Positions 38,459 to 50,338 are shown, counted from the first letter of the stretch. The stretch is DNA of 64,000 nucleotides from Agarivorans litoreus (GCF_019649015.1 NZ_BLPI01000001.1:62001-126000), one strand, 5' to 3'. Translations and numbers: made by a program. Notes: a model not told the origin generated them from the letters alone.

Positions 38459-38998
38459 TTACAACCAAGTGACATAGTCTTTAAATGGTAATTCCCTTGG
38501 CTTAGCTACCTTAGTTTGTGGGCTACCTAAATAAAGAAAGCCCACAATTGATTCATGTTCAACTAAACCAAGTTCATGATTTACGATTGAGCTATACGCC
38601 ATAGGCCCTGTTCGCCAAATACCATTATACCCTTGGGCATAGGCAGCCATTTGCATGGCATGCACAGCACAACCGGCTGACAGTACTTGTTCAATCTCAG
38701 GTACTTTTGAATGGGTTTTCGGTGAGGCAATGACAATAGTAATTAACGGGGCACGAAACGGCATGGTTTTAGCTTTTTCTGCATCACCCTCTTCTGCCAG
38801 AGCAGCTTGTTCAAAAATTCCCGCAAGCTTTGAAAGGCCTTCACCACTAACATGAATAAACCTCCATGGACTTAAGCCTCCATGGTCGGGCGCTCTAAGG
38901 CCAGCCTTCCAAATGGTTTCCAACTCTGCACCTTCTGGTGCTGGTGCAGCTAAACGCGCGCAAGAGTGACGATTTAGTAATAAATCTAAGGCTTTCAT
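38459..38998 (-). CDS. ydjA: NAD(P)H nitroreductase YdjA
   Basis: A 179-residue FMN-dependent nitroreductase matching E. coli YdjA, a compact form of the family (183 residues). ALDLLLNRHSCARL at the start, GLRAPDHGGLSPWRF, PFRAPLITIVIASP, SAGCAVHAMQMAAYAQGYNGIWRTG and VGFLYLGSP line up with it. The natural substrate is not known. It sits in the same neighbourhood as sppA and ansA, as in E. coli, but here fadH lies between them. Confidence 0.93.
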   Translation of the reverse strand: MKALDLLLNRHSCARLAAPAPEGAELETIWKAGLRAPDHGGLSPWRFIHVSGEGLSKLAGIFEQAALAEEGDAEKAKTMPFRAPLITIVIASPKTHSKVPEIEQVLSAGCAVHAMQMAAYAQGYNGIWRTGPMAYSSIVNHELGLVEHESIVGFLYLGSPQTKVAKPRELPFKDYVTWL

Positions 38999-39088
38999 TG
39001 TTTTCCTTAACCACTTAAATATAGCGCCATTGTGCGCGAATTATGCTAAAAGTAAAGCCAAGTACCCACAGGTTTAGGCGCTTTTGAA

Positions 39089-41251
<2,163 letters not shown>

Positions 41252-41275
41252 TTAATGTTATGAAACTGTTAATAG

Positions 41276-41316
41276 AGTATACAAACCAAACCTTTGTTTC
41301 AAACATTTGTTTAAAT
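41276..41316 (-). promoter_or_regulatory. fadH promoter with a PsrA-like dyad
   Basis: On the minus strand -10 TATACT (41276-41281) lies 15 bases from a TTGAAA -35-like box. The -35 overlaps TTTCAAAC-ATTT-GTTTAAAT (41297-41316, plus strand), which resembles the (G/C)AAAC-N-GTTT(G/C) operator of the fatty-acid regulator PsrA, with the last base off consensus. Confidence 0.45.
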
Positions 41317-41386
41317 ATTTGCAGGTGCCTGTTTTATATGACTATGGTAACGTTTAGTTATTGTTGACATTATTAAGTGACCCACA

Positions 41387-43213
41387 GTGTTTAAATTAAT
41401 TAAGAACATATTTCGCTTTTTCTGGCGAACCTTAAACTTCATCCGCTCCCTTTTAGTTAATTTGTTTCTGTTGTTTATGGTTGTGATGGTCATCATTGCA
41501 TTAAGCAGTGTTAGTCAAGATCCCGTTGAACCACCAAGTGCTGCAGCTCTAAGGCTTGTATTAGATGGTCAAATAGTAGAGCAGCGCCAACGTGTTAATC
41601 CGATGGCCGAGCTAAGTAACGAATTATTAGGTAATAACACAGAAAAAGAGATTGACCTGCACAATGTGGTTAAAGCCATTGATGAAGCTAGGATTGATAG
41701 CAACATTACCGGATTAGTTTTGGAGCTTGGTGCAATGCCAAATACTAGCCAGACTAAATTAGCAATTATTGGCAAAGCCTTAGAAAGATTTAAAGACAGC
41801 GACAAACCCATCATTGCTTATGCCGACTACTATGACCAACACCAATACTATTTAGCCAGTTTTGCAGATCAGTTATTGCTGAATCCAAAAGGCGCAGTAT
41901 TGATGCGTGGTATGAACTCGCGTCGTTTGTTTTTTAAAGATGCCATCGACAAGTTAGATATCACCACTCACGTGTTTCGTGTAGGCACCCACAAATCGTT
42001 TGTAGAGCCCTATCTGCGCAACGATATGTCTGATGAAGCAAAACAGGATTTAGCGCGTTGGATGGACCAATTGTGGTCTGCTTATTTAGATACCGTTGCA
42101 AACAACCGTCAACTATCGGTCAATCACCTTCTGCCTGAACCTTCGGCTTTGCTAGCACGCTTAAAAACAGTAGATGGCAACGGGGCACGATATGCAGAAA
42201 AATTTGGTTTAGTTGACCAGTTAACTACCCGCGCTCAAGCTAAACAAATATTAGTGGATACTTTTGGTAAAAATGACGAAGGAGATAGCTATCAAGCTCG
42301 CCATTACGTTGAGTATCTGCAAAACGTTGCAGATGACCCTTCTAGTGAAAACAAAATCGCTCTTATTGTTGCCCAAGGCGCCATTGTGGGAGGCCGCGGA
42401 CAAGAAAAGGTAATTGCAGCCGACACCGTATTAGCCCAGCTCAATCAAGTATTGGATGATGAGCAGATTAAAGCGGTAGTGATGCGCGTAGACAGCCCTG
42501 GTGGAAGCGCATTTGCCTCAGAGCTTATCCGTGAAAAATTGCAGCAAATCCAAGAACAAGGAATTCCTGTAGTTGTTTCCATGGGCAGCGTAGCCGCTAG
42601 CGGCGGCTATTGGATATCATCAACTGCGGATCAAATTTTTGCTAGCCCTACAACCATTACTGGTTCTATAGGTATTTTTGGTATGTTTGCCACTTTAGAA
42701 AATGCCTTAGCCAAACTAGGCATTAGCAGTGATGGTTATGCAACCAGCCCACTGGCAGAGATTGGCCCTTTCCAGCCCTTACCAAAAGAGTTAGCTGAGA
42801 TTATTCAACTTAATGTTGAACACGGATATCACGACTTTTTGTCGCTAGTTTCTGCTGGACGAGACATCCCGTTATCTGAGATGGAAAAGATCGCCGAAGG
42901 ACGAATTTGGACTGGCCAAGATGCACTAAACAACGGCTTAGTTGACCAACTAGGGGATTTAAACGACGCAATTGATTACGCGGCGAGTATAAACGAGTTG
43001 GATTCTTACCAAGTAGAAACGTTAACTCCTCCGCTTAACCCAAGAGAGCGTCTAATTGCCCAATTCTTTGACAGCCAAATTAGTGCTGCGCTAGCTAATG
43101 TTGTTCCTAATTGGCAGTTATTTAACCAAATTGCTGGACAAGCGCCTGCAATAGACAAGTTTAGCGACCCACTTGGTCAATACAGCTTCTGTGCGGTATG
43201 TGAACAATTTTAG
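41387..43213 (+). CDS. sppA: Signal peptide peptidase SppA, 67 kDa type
   Basis: A 608-residue tandem-domain S49 protease that cleaves leftover signal peptides at the inner membrane. One transmembrane helix (about 22-40) is followed by the N-terminal domain, with the catalytic Lys203 in GTHKSFVEP, and the C-terminal domain, with the nucleophile Ser405 in AASGGYWISS. This matches the Lys-Ser dyad split over two domains in E. coli SppA (618 residues). The start codon is GTG 41387 with a weak AAGTGA site. It is followed by ansA, as in E. coli. Confidence 0.95.
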   Translation: MFKLIKNIFRFFWRTLNFIRSLLVNLFLLFMVVMVIIALSSVSQDPVEPPSAAALRLVLDGQIVEQRQRVNPMAELSNELLGNNTEKEIDLHNVVKAIDEARIDSNITGLVLELGAMPNTSQTKLAIIGKALERFKDSDKPIIAYADYYDQHQYYLASFADQLLLNPKGAVLMRGMNSRRLFFKDAIDKLDITTHVFRVGTHKSFVEPYLRNDMSDEAKQDLARWMDQLWSAYLDTVANNRQLSVNHLLPEPSALLARLKTVDGNGARYAEKFGLVDQLTTRAQAKQILVDTFGKNDEGDSYQARHYVEYLQNVADDPSSENKIALIVAQGAIVGGRGQEKVIAADTVLAQLNQVLDDEQIKAVVMRVDSPGGSAFASELIREKLQQIQEQGIPVVVSMGSVAASGGYWISSTADQIFASPTTITGSIGIFGMFATLENALAKLGISSDGYATSPLAEIGPFQPLPKELAEIIQLNVEHGYHDFLSLVSAGRDIPLSEMEKIAEGRIWTGQDALNNGLVDQLGDLNDAIDYAASINELDSYQVETLTPPLNPRERLIAQFFDSQISAALANVVPNWQLFNQIAGQAPAIDKFSDPLGQYSFCAVCEQF

Positions 43214-43255
43214 GCCAAATTAAATAAACAAAAACGGCTAATTACTTTAGACAAA

Positions 43256-43299
43256 CATCAGACTATAATTTCACAAATTCTTTGAATTATAGTCTGATG
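43256..43299. repeat. Perfect 15-bp inverted repeat spanning the ansA start
   Basis: CATCAGACTATAATT (43256-43270) and AATTATAGTCTGATG (43285-43299) are exact reverse complements around a 14-base spacer. The right arm ends in the ansA ATG. The left arm holds TATAAT (43264-43269), a consensus -10 box; the right arm holds the same box on the other strand. It could be a protein-binding dyad or an RNA hairpin that covers the start codon. Confidence 0.85.
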
Positions 43300-44307
43300 A
43301 ATCGAAAATCAATATATATTGCTTATACTGGCGGCACCATCGGCATGCAACGTAGCGAAAGAGGCTACGTGCCTGTTGCCGGGTTCATGGGTGATTGCCT
43401 AGAAGCGATGCCAGAGTTCAAACGCGATGAAATGCCCGAATTCACGGTACATGAGTTTTCTCCCCTAATAGATTCCGCAGATATGGATCCGCAGCATTGG
43501 CAACTAATTGCTGAGGATATACAAGCCAACTACGAAAAATACGATGGCTTTGTAGTGCTGCACGGCACCGACACTATGGCTTACACAGCGTCTGCTCTAT
43601 CCTTTATGCTAGAGAACTTAAGCAAACCGGTAATTGTTACTGGTTCGCAAATTCCACTTAGTGAATTGCGATCAGATGGGCAAACCAACTTACTAAATGC
43701 CTTGTACCTAGCGGCGTATTACCCAGTTCATGAAGTATGCTTATTCTTTAACAACAAATTGTTACGGGGAAACAGAAGCACTAAAGCGCATGCTGACGGA
43801 TTCGATGCCTTTATGTCGCCTAATTTCCCGCCGTTGTTAAAAGCTGGCATTGATATTGAAGTTATCACAGGGCAAGTTCGACCAACAGGGATTAGTGCTC
43901 TACAAATCAGCCCCATTGTGCCGCAACCTATAGGAGTGGTTAGCCTCTACCCTGGAATATCAACTGAAGTTATTGGAAATTTGCTACTTCAACCCGTTAA
44001 GGCGTTAATACTACTAAGTTACGGTGTAGGTAATGCCCCACAGCATCAATCAATGTTAGAGCAATTACAAGAAGCTAGCGATAGAGGCATTATTGTTATT
44101 AACCTTAGCCAATGTTTAACAGGTAAAGTAAACATGGGCGGTTATGCTACTGGCAATGCATTAGCGAAAGCTGGAGTGGTAAGTGGTGGCGATATGACTA
44201 CCGAAGCGGCACTGGCCAAATTGCATTACTTACTAAGTAAAAACCTACCCAGCCAGCGAATTCGTGAATTACTTTGCCAAGACATTCGAGGCGAAATCTC
44301 TATTTAA
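43297..44307 (+). CDS. ansA: Cytoplasmic L-asparaginase I
   Basis: A 336-residue type I asparaginase (E. coli AnsA 338) that hydrolyses asparagine to aspartate and ammonia in the cytosol. There is no signal peptide. The first catalytic Thr is in AYTGGTIGM and the second in VVLHGTDTMAYTA, followed by the usual SDGQTNLLNAL. The ATG at 43297 fits the family; a TTG at 43282 would add five residues. No ribosome site is visible, because the region ahead of the ATG is taken up by a perfect inverted repeat. It overlaps the convergent yeaC by 4 bases. Confidence 0.93.
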   Translation: MNRKSIYIAYTGGTIGMQRSERGYVPVAGFMGDCLEAMPEFKRDEMPEFTVHEFSPLIDSADMDPQHWQLIAEDIQANYEKYDGFVVLHGTDTMAYTASALSFMLENLSKPVIVTGSQIPLSELRSDGQTNLLNALYLAAYYPVHEVCLFFNNKLLRGNRSTKAHADGFDAFMSPNFPPLLKAGIDIEVITGQVRPTGISALQISPIVPQPIGVVSLYPGISTEVIGNLLLQPVKALILLSYGVGNAPQHQSMLEQLQEASDRGIIVINLSQCLTGKVNMGGYATGNALAKAGVVSGGDMTTEAALAKLHYLLSKNLPSQRIRELLCQDIRGEISI

Positions 44308-44585
44308 CTGTCGTTTTGAGGAACACTAATAATAGTTTGGTCCTCTTTGTACTGACGTTTCAACTCTTGTTTGGATTTCATTACTAACTCACCATCTGTT
44401 CCAACAGTAAAATGTTGGGGCTGATGGTTATGTTTAGACTGATACAAGATAACCATTTGCTGGGTATGATCTCGTTGCTCATCAGTTACTGGCTTACCAT
44501 CAGGCCAGCGACCAGTTTCTACCGCCGTTAGCATATTCTGGTAAATCTCAGGGCTAATTGCAGCCAACAATTTATCTACATCCAT
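44304..44585 (-). CDS. yeaC: YeaC family protein (DUF1315)
   Basis: A 93-residue soluble protein aligned over its length with E. coli YeaC: ISPEIYQNMLTAVETGRWPDGKPVT, quoted partly as AVETGRWPDG, then LYQSKHN and ELVMKSKQELKRQY. Function is unknown. In E. coli it lies beside msrB and gapA; here a DUF2989 gene on the other strand separates it from msrB. Confidence 0.9.
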   Translation of the reverse strand: MDVDKLLAAISPEIYQNMLTAVETGRWPDGKPVTDEQRDHTQQMVILYQSKHNHQPQHFTVGTDGELVMKSKQELKRQYKEDQTIISVPQNDS

Positions 44586-44687
44586 TTATCACTCCTATAA
44601 TGTTATGGAAACACTAACAAACCGACACAATACTGCCAAGCTATATTGTGAACAGTTAACTTAATCGGGCAAATTAGGAGAAGCTAT

Positions 44688-44738
44688 ATGGAAAATATTT
44701 GTGGTAATCTTAGCCCATTAAAGCATTGTTTAAATTGA
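44688..44738 (+). CDS. Possible 16-residue leader peptide ahead of the DUF2989 gene
   Basis: ATG 44688 opens a 16-codon frame (MENICGNLSPLKHCLN) ending at TGA 44738. It is preceded by a strong TTAGGAG ribosome site with good spacing. It ends 15 bases before the TTG start of the DUF2989 lipoprotein gene. Two Cys residues, a Pro and no hydrophobic core make it neither a signal peptide nor a toxin of known type. Whether it is translated cannot be judged from length alone. Confidence 0.4.
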   Translation: MENICGNLSPLKHCLN

Positions 44739-44753
44739 ATTCAGGGAAATGAT

Positions 44754-45581
44754 TTGTCTTTAGTAAAGCCATTCGGCTATAGCTTTTTTTTAGCATTACC
44801 TCTAGTACTAAGTGGTTGCGACACAGGATTTGATTTATTCGGCTTTGGTAGTCGCTCGGTTAAAAGTATATGTAAAAGCAACCCTGAATTATGTGAAGAC
44901 TTAAATCGCGATGGCTGGTGTAAAAAAGAGCGCAATGGAGTGATTATTAGCCGCTTCAACGAAATGAATGAAACAAATGAGATCAACCAATACCATTTGA
45001 TTAAAAACTACCGAGATTATAATTTTTGCATAGAGCTAGCAGCCAGCATTGAACCTAAATACGACAAGTCTCGAAAAACCCAACGAGTAATCGGCTTACT
45101 AACATCACTAGAAGAACTTGAACGCCTAGAAGCAGAAACTAAAGAGTCTAACTACCCATTTTTGTCTATGTATCACTGGACACAGTTTCGCGATCAAGCA
45201 GCAGGAGAACGCTTTCTTGCCCTTGAAGGAACAGAGCAGCTTAATCACCCCGACTTACAGTGGACATTGGCTATTTACTACAGTGGCAAAGACGCTAAAA
45301 AGACTATCAGCATACTGCAAAATTCCTTTAAGCTGTTTGGTGAGGAAGAAACCATACCTGCCAAATATGCAGAGGCGATTACTTCTCAATACATGACGCT
45401 AAAAGATTACCGTCAGGCTTATTTGTGGGCTCAAGTAGCGGCCTTATTCGAGGACCACAGCAAACAAGACTACTCCGGTCTAAACCACAAGTTAAAGCTA
45501 TCAGAAGAGCAACAGAAGGTATTGAAAGAAGAAGCCAGTATTATCTTTAAACAAATAGAAAAAAGACAATACCGTTTATAG
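44754..45581 (+). CDS. DUF2989 family lipoprotein
   Basis: A 275-residue protein with a lipoprotein signal ending LVLSGC; Cys22 is the lipid site. The family shows in SVKSICKSNPELCEDLNRDGWCKKER, quoted in part as ICKSNPELC and DGWCKKER. The rest is helical and TPR-like (for example LQWTLAIYYSGKDAKKTISIL and YRQAYLWAQVAALF), so it may bind partners in the periplasm. The start is TTG 44754 with AGGGA 6-7 bases ahead, and a short possible leader ORF lies upstream. The function of DUF2989 is not known. Confidence 0.82.
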   Translation: MSLVKPFGYSFFLALPLVLSGCDTGFDLFGFGSRSVKSICKSNPELCEDLNRDGWCKKERNGVIISRFNEMNETNEINQYHLIKNYRDYNFCIELAASIEPKYDKSRKTQRVIGLLTSLEELERLEAETKESNYPFLSMYHWTQFRDQAAGERFLALEGTEQLNHPDLQWTLAIYYSGKDAKKTISILQNSFKLFGEEETIPAKYAEAITSQYMTLKDYRQAYLWAQVAALFEDHSKQDYSGLNHKLKLSEEQQKVLKEEASIIFKQIEKRQYRL

Positions 45582-45589
45582 TGGCGGGT

Positions 45590-45982
45590 TTACTCAGCAG
45601 TAAAATCTAGAGCGACTGAATTTATACAGTAGCGCTCTCCTGTCTCGGTAGGGCCATCGTTAAATACATGGCCCAAATGCGCATCGCATTGGCTACAGCG
45701 TACTTCGATCCGCTCCATATTATGACTTTGGTCTCTTACAAAAGTAACTACCCTGCTCTCTGCAATCTTATCAAAACTCGGCCAGCCACAACCTGAATCA
45801 AACTTTGATTCCGAGTTAAATAGCAGCTGGTTGCAGCAAACACAATGATAGACACCTTGCTGTTTATTGTGTAGCAGAGTACCTGAAAATGGACGTTCAG
45901 TGGCTCCTTTTCGAGTTACTTGGTAAGCCATTTCACCTAACAAGGCATGCCATTCTTGCTCGTCTTTTACAATCTTACTCAC
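45590..45982 (-). CDS. msrB: Peptide-methionine (R)-S-oxide reductase MsrB
   Basis: A 130-residue MsrB that reduces methionine-R-sulfoxide in proteins. The two zinc Cys pairs are in CVCCNQ and [12 protein letters not shown], and the catalytic Cys is in [19 protein letters not shown] is the usual substrate loop. The start is GTG 45982, in a GTGA overlap with the glgX stop, so it is translated as the tail of a glgB-glgX-msrB unit. In E. coli msrB sits next to gapA. Confidence 0.95.
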   Translation of the reverse strand: MSKIVKDEQEWHALLGEMAYQVTRKGATERPFSGTLLHNKQQGVYHCVCCNQLLFNSESKFDSGCGWPSFDKIAESRVVTFVRDQSHNMERIEVRCSQCDAHLGHVFNDGPTETGERYCINSVALDFTAE

Positions 45983-48078
45983 GATTTTACTTGTTCCAAC
46001 AATAACATTGATTTTGCTTTAAGTTTGACACTAGTTACGCCGCGAAGTTTCTTTTCAAATATGGCTTGCTCATTTGCAGTATCCATTTGTTGACACCAAA
46101 TTGATTTACCCTCGGCAGTTGGGATCACAAAGTCAATTTCATGAGAGCTGGCGTTAATAATCCATAACCAACGCTCTTTTGATTCTCGAAGATTTCTTAC
46201 TTCAACTGCCACAGCCCAAGCATGCGATTGATGCCAGTCTTCTTGGTGCATATTCTCACCATCGTGACGATACCAACGCACTCCATGTAATTGTGAATGG
46301 CATTTCTCGTAGCTGTCATTTTCCAACTGTAAATAGTGAAAAACACGAGAACGCTTGCGCAGTGCCATAAGTTGCTGACAAAAGTTCAAGAACTGTTTTT
46401 GATCACGGTCTAAATTCCAATTAAACCAACTTATTTCATTGTTTTGACAGTATGCGTTGTTATTGCCTTGCTGAGTGCGGCTAAGTTCATCACCACCAAG
46501 AAAATGCGGCACACCTTGAGATAACATCAGCGTTGCGAGTAAATTGCGCTTTTGTTTACGACGTAAGGCTAAAACCTTTTTGTCTTTAGTTAGGCCTTCT
46601 TCACCATAGTTGGCTGAAATATTATGGCCGTGACCATCACGATTCTCTTCACCATTTGCTTGGTTATGACGTTGCTCATAGCTAACTAAGTCTTCTAAGG
46701 TAAATCCATCGTGATAACAAATATAATTAACACTAGTGTGAATACTTCTGCGGCTGGCTAGAAACAGATCTCGCGATCCCATAATACGAGTCGCCATCTC
46801 GCCCAATAAGCCATGCTCACCTTTCCAAAATCCGCGGCTAGTATCTCTAAATCGGTCGTTACATTCCATCCAGCGTTCAGGGAAGTGGCCTAATTGATAA
46901 CCATTAGGGCCAATGTCCCAAGGTTCTGCGATCATCTTCGCTTGAGACAAAATAGGATCTTGTGCGACAGCTTTAAAAAATGCAGCTTGACTGGTGTAAT
47001 GATTATTCTCTCGACCAAGGCTAACAGCTAAATCGAAACGAAAGCCGTCTACCTGCATTTCGTCAACCCAATAGCGCAAACTATCTAGCACTAGCCTCAA
47101 ACTAACCGGATGATCTAGACTAACGCTGTTACCACATCCAGTATTGTTTGCGTAATGGCTATAGTCTGGGCTATCACCAATTCGTTCAAACAGGTAGTAA
47201 TGTTTGTTATCTAAACCTCTATAACATAAGGTAGGGCCATCATCACCAGACTCTGCTGTGTGATTAAACACCACGTCCAGAATCACCTCAATTCCATTTC
47301 GATGTAGCTCTCGCACCATGGTTTTGAACTCAACCAGCGCATTGGTTTTGGCATAACGCGGTTCCGGCGCCATAAATAAAATGGGGTTGTACCCCCAATA
47401 GTTGCTTAGTCCAAGACCTTTTAGTCTAGGTTCCGACATAAACGCAGCCGTAGGAAGCAACTGAACAGAGGTAATCCCTAGGTCCTTTAGGTGTTTGATA
47501 CTTGCACTATCTGATACACCTAGGTAACTACCCCGGTTGTGCTCAGCAACTTGGGCATTCAGTTTACTAAACCCTCTTACATGGGTCTCGTACAACACCA
47601 TATCTTGGCGTTCTACCTTAGGTTTGGTCACCCCTTGCCAATCAAAATGGTTATCACAAACAATACACTTTGGAATAAGAGCAGCATTATTTTCTTGGTA
47701 AGCTTTACTATCCCATATAAGTGGCCGTGAAATAGCTTTAGCATAGGGATCTAAAATGAGCTTTCGAGGGTCGTACCAGCTGCCATGTTCTGGCTGGTAA
47801 GCACCAAAAACACGATAGCCGTAATATTGATTAACCTTGATACCCTTCACATAACCAAAACGGATACCGCCTTGCTTACCAGGTAAAACTAGACGTGCGA
47901 CTTCATTTTCATGTTCGTCGAATAAGCACAACTCAATATGCTTAGCATCGCCGGCATGAATGGCAAAATTACATCCATTTTCATCGAGAGTAGCGCCTAA
48001 AGGATAGTCCCTTCCAGGGGATACCTGATACTGACTAAGGCTAAAAGGTAAAGGCTTTAATTGACTTCTTGTAGACAT
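45979..48078 (-). CDS. glgX: Glycogen debranching enzyme GlgX
   Basis: A 699-residue isoamylase-type GH13 enzyme that removes short alpha-1,6 branches from phosphorylase-limit glycogen. An N-terminal CBM48 domain (about 15-125) precedes the barrel. The catalytic triad is visible: nucleophile Asp in [13 protein letters not shown], acid/base Glu in MIAEPWDIG, and Asp in [14 protein letters not shown]. It is somewhat longer than E. coli GlgX (657). It follows glgB by 49 bases that contain a strong hairpin, and has the ribosome site AAGG. It overlaps msrB by 4 bases. Confidence 0.95.
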   Translation of the reverse strand: MSTRSQLKPLPFSLSQYQVSPGRDYPLGATLDENGCNFAIHAGDAKHIELCLFDEHENEVARLVLPGKQGGIRFGYVKGIKVNQYYGYRVFGAYQPEHGSWYDPRKLILDPYAKAISRPLIWDSKAYQENNAALIPKCIVCDNHFDWQGVTKPKVERQDMVLYETHVRGFSKLNAQVAEHNRGSYLGVSDSASIKHLKDLGITSVQLLPTAAFMSEPRLKGLGLSNYWGYNPILFMAPEPRYAKTNALVEFKTMVRELHRNGIEVILDVVFNHTAESGDDGPTLCYRGLDNKHYYLFERIGDSPDYSHYANNTGCGNSVSLDHPVSLRLVLDSLRYWVDEMQVDGFRFDLAVSLGRENNHYTSQAAFFKAVAQDPILSQAKMIAEPWDIGPNGYQLGHFPERWMECNDRFRDTSRGFWKGEHGLLGEMATRIMGSRDLFLASRRSIHTSVNYICYHDGFTLEDLVSYEQRHNQANGEENRDGHGHNISANYGEEGLTKDKKVLALRRKQKRNLLATLMLSQGVPHFLGGDELSRTQQGNNNAYCQNNEISWFNWNLDRDQKQFLNFCQQLMALRKRSRVFHYLQLENDSYEKCHSQLHGVRWYRHDGENMHQEDWHQSHAWAVAVEVRNLRESKERWLWIINASSHEIDFVIPTAEGKSIWCQQMDTANEQAIFEKKLRGVTSVKLKAKSMLLLEQVKS

Positions 48079-48090
48079 GCAAACCTTATT

Positions 48091-48114
48091 AACCCCTCGC
48101 TCCAGCGAGGGGTT
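48091..48114 (-). other. Intercistronic hairpin between glgB and glgX
   Basis: AACCCCTCGC (48091-48100) and GCGAGGGGTT (48105-48114) form a perfect GC-rich 10-bp stem with a 4-base loop, 13 bases past the glgB stop. No U tract follows in the transcribed direction (AATAAGG comes next), so it looks more like an mRNA stability or attenuation element than a full terminator. Confidence 0.65.
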
Positions 48115-48127
48115 ATTAACAATGTAT

Positions 48128-50338
48128 TTAATCTACTTTGATTAAATACAATGTTGATAGCGGTGGCAAGTTTAAAATCACAGAATTTTCACGACCATGG
48201 CTAGCAACAGATTCAGATTGGAATTCAGTTCCTGCATCATAGTTACCACCCCAGTACATTTCTGAATCTGAGTTCAAAATGATCCGGTAGCGGCCTTTTT
48301 CTGGCACAGCCAAACGATAGTTATCACGAGGAACTGGAGTAAAGTTACATACAACAATAACTTTTTGCTGACTATTTAGGGCATTACGTTGGAATACCAA
48401 CACACTTTTTTCCCAGTCGTCGTGATCAATCCACTCAAAACCTTGAGTATCATAATCACCTTCATACATCGCTGGGTGCTCGCGATATACTTTGTTTAGC
48501 TGTTTAACTAACTCCTGCTGCCCTTTATGTTTTGGATATTCCAATACATTCCACTCAAGGCTAGAATCGTGATTCCACTCACTAGCTTGTGCAATCTCGT
48601 TACCCATAAAGTTTAGCTTTTTACCCGGATGCGCGTACATAAATGCGGTATAAGCGCGCAGGTTAGCGGCTTGTTGCCATTCATCACCTGGCATTTTCCC
48701 TAGTAATGAGCCCTTACCGTGAACTACTTCATCATGTGAAATAGGCAATACAAAGTTCTCATCATAGTTATATACCATGGCGAAAGTAATTTCGTTGTGG
48801 TGATACTTTCTGAATGCAGGATCTTTTTGCATATAAGTTAAAGAGTCATGCATCCACCCCATATTCCACTTAAAACCGAAGCCTAAACCGCCAGTAAATG
48901 TAGGACGAGAAACACCCGAAAATGCCGTCGATTCTTCAGCTATGGTCATAGCATGTGGGTACTGGCGATAAACTTCTTCGTTGAACCACTTAAGTAAGCT
49001 AATAGCTTCGTAGTTATGATTTCCGCCATCTACGTTTGGTACCCACTCGCCTTCTTCTCGTGAGTAATCCCAATAAAGCATCGATGCTACTGCATCTACT
49101 CGTAAGCCATCCACATGGAATTTATCTAACCAGATTAGAGCACTGGCAACTAAGAATTGGCGTACGGTATCTCTGCCAAAGTCATAGATGTATGAATTCC
49201 AATCGTTGTGCCACCCACGGCGCGGATCTTCATACTCGTATAAATGCGTACCATCAAATTGAGCTAAGCCGTGAGAATCACTTGGGAAGTGCGCAGGAAC
49301 CCAATCAACAATAACGCCGATACCATTTTGGTGGCATTGATCGACTAAAAATTTAAAGTCATCTGGGTTACCAAATCTGCTGGTTGGCGCGAACAAACCG
49401 ATAGGCTGGTAACCCCAAGATCCATCAAAGGGAAACTCGGAAATAGGCAATACTTCAATGTGGGTGTAACCCATTTCTTTGACATACTGGACCAACTCAA
49501 CAGCTAGTTCACGATAGCTCAAATAGTTGTTGCCGGTGGCCTCAACTTTGCGACGCCAAGAACCAAGATGCACTTCATATATGCTCATTGGTTGGTGACG
49601 CTTATCGTTATTTTGAGAACGTATCCACTCTTCGTCATTCCACTGATATTGGTCATGGTCCCAAACCACTGAGGCAAATGACGGGTACTGCTCAGAGCTA
49701 AAACCTACCGGGTCAGTTTTATGAGGCAGCGAATGACCATGACGATCTTTTAATTCGTACTTGTACTTGGTACCAGAATCCAATCCTGGAACAAACAAAA
49801 CCCAATGGCCGTCTAGTGAACGCTGCATCGGCAAGCGACGACCATCCCAGTGGTTAAAATCACCAATTAAACTCACACTTGATGCACTAGGCGCATACAC
49901 ACCAAACCGCACCCCTTTTACTTGTACGCCGTCCACTTCAATAGTTTTAACCTGTGCGCCTAACACCTGGTAAAGGTTTTGCGGCGCATGAGTCATTGTG
50001 GCTAAACCCTCATAAGCTTGGTCGGTAAATTGATAAGGGTCTACTACTGTTAGTTTGCTGTCGGCGTATTCAACTTCTAACTGGTAAGCAAAGTGCTCTT
50101 CAGTATCAAACTCTAATTCAAAAAGGCCTTGCGGAGATAACTGGCCCATTGCTCCCAAAACTTCGCCATTTAGCGACATCACAGCTATCGCTTTTGCATC
50201 AGGTTGCCAAGCCCTTAATACCAAGCCTTTACCTTTGGCTTTTACGTTTAAACCAAGAGCATTAAATGGCTCACTTAAACGCACGCTGGACAATTGTTGA
50301 ACTAATTTAGAAACCTGAGAAGACAAAGATTGTTTCAT
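48128..50338 (-). CDS. glgB: 1,4-alpha-glucan branching enzyme GlgB
   Basis: A 736-residue GH13 enzyme (E. coli GlgB 728) that makes alpha-1,6 branches in glycogen. It has the N1 domain (1-110), a CBM48 domain (about 125-225, APSASSVSLIGDFNHWDGR), the barrel and a C-terminal beta domain. The catalytic residues are Asp in VDGLRVDAVASML, Glu in TIAEESTAFSG and Asp in LPISHDEVVHGKGSL. The ribosome site is AAGGTAAG. It is separated from malQ by 169 bases and a strong terminator, so it likely has its own promoter. Confidence 0.97.
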   Translation of the reverse strand: MKQSLSSQVSKLVQQLSSVRLSEPFNALGLNVKAKGKGLVLRAWQPDAKAIAVMSLNGEVLGAMGQLSPQGLFELEFDTEEHFAYQLEVEYADSKLTVVDPYQFTDQAYEGLATMTHAPQNLYQVLGAQVKTIEVDGVQVKGVRFGVYAPSASSVSLIGDFNHWDGRRLPMQRSLDGHWVLFVPGLDSGTKYKYELKDRHGHSLPHKTDPVGFSSEQYPSFASVVWDHDQYQWNDEEWIRSQNNDKRHQPMSIYEVHLGSWRRKVEATGNNYLSYRELAVELVQYVKEMGYTHIEVLPISEFPFDGSWGYQPIGLFAPTSRFGNPDDFKFLVDQCHQNGIGVIVDWVPAHFPSDSHGLAQFDGTHLYEYEDPRRGWHNDWNSYIYDFGRDTVRQFLVASALIWLDKFHVDGLRVDAVASMLYWDYSREEGEWVPNVDGGNHNYEAISLLKWFNEEVYRQYPHAMTIAEESTAFSGVSRPTFTGGLGFGFKWNMGWMHDSLTYMQKDPAFRKYHHNEITFAMVYNYDENFVLPISHDEVVHGKGSLLGKMPGDEWQQAANLRAYTAFMYAHPGKKLNFMGNEIAQASEWNHDSSLEWNVLEYPKHKGQQELVKQLNKVYREHPAMYEGDYDTQGFEWIDHDDWEKSVLVFQRNALNSQQKVIVVCNFTPVPRDNYRLAVPEKGRYRIILNSDSEMYWGGNYDAGTEFQSESVASHGRENSVILNLPPLSTLYLIKVD

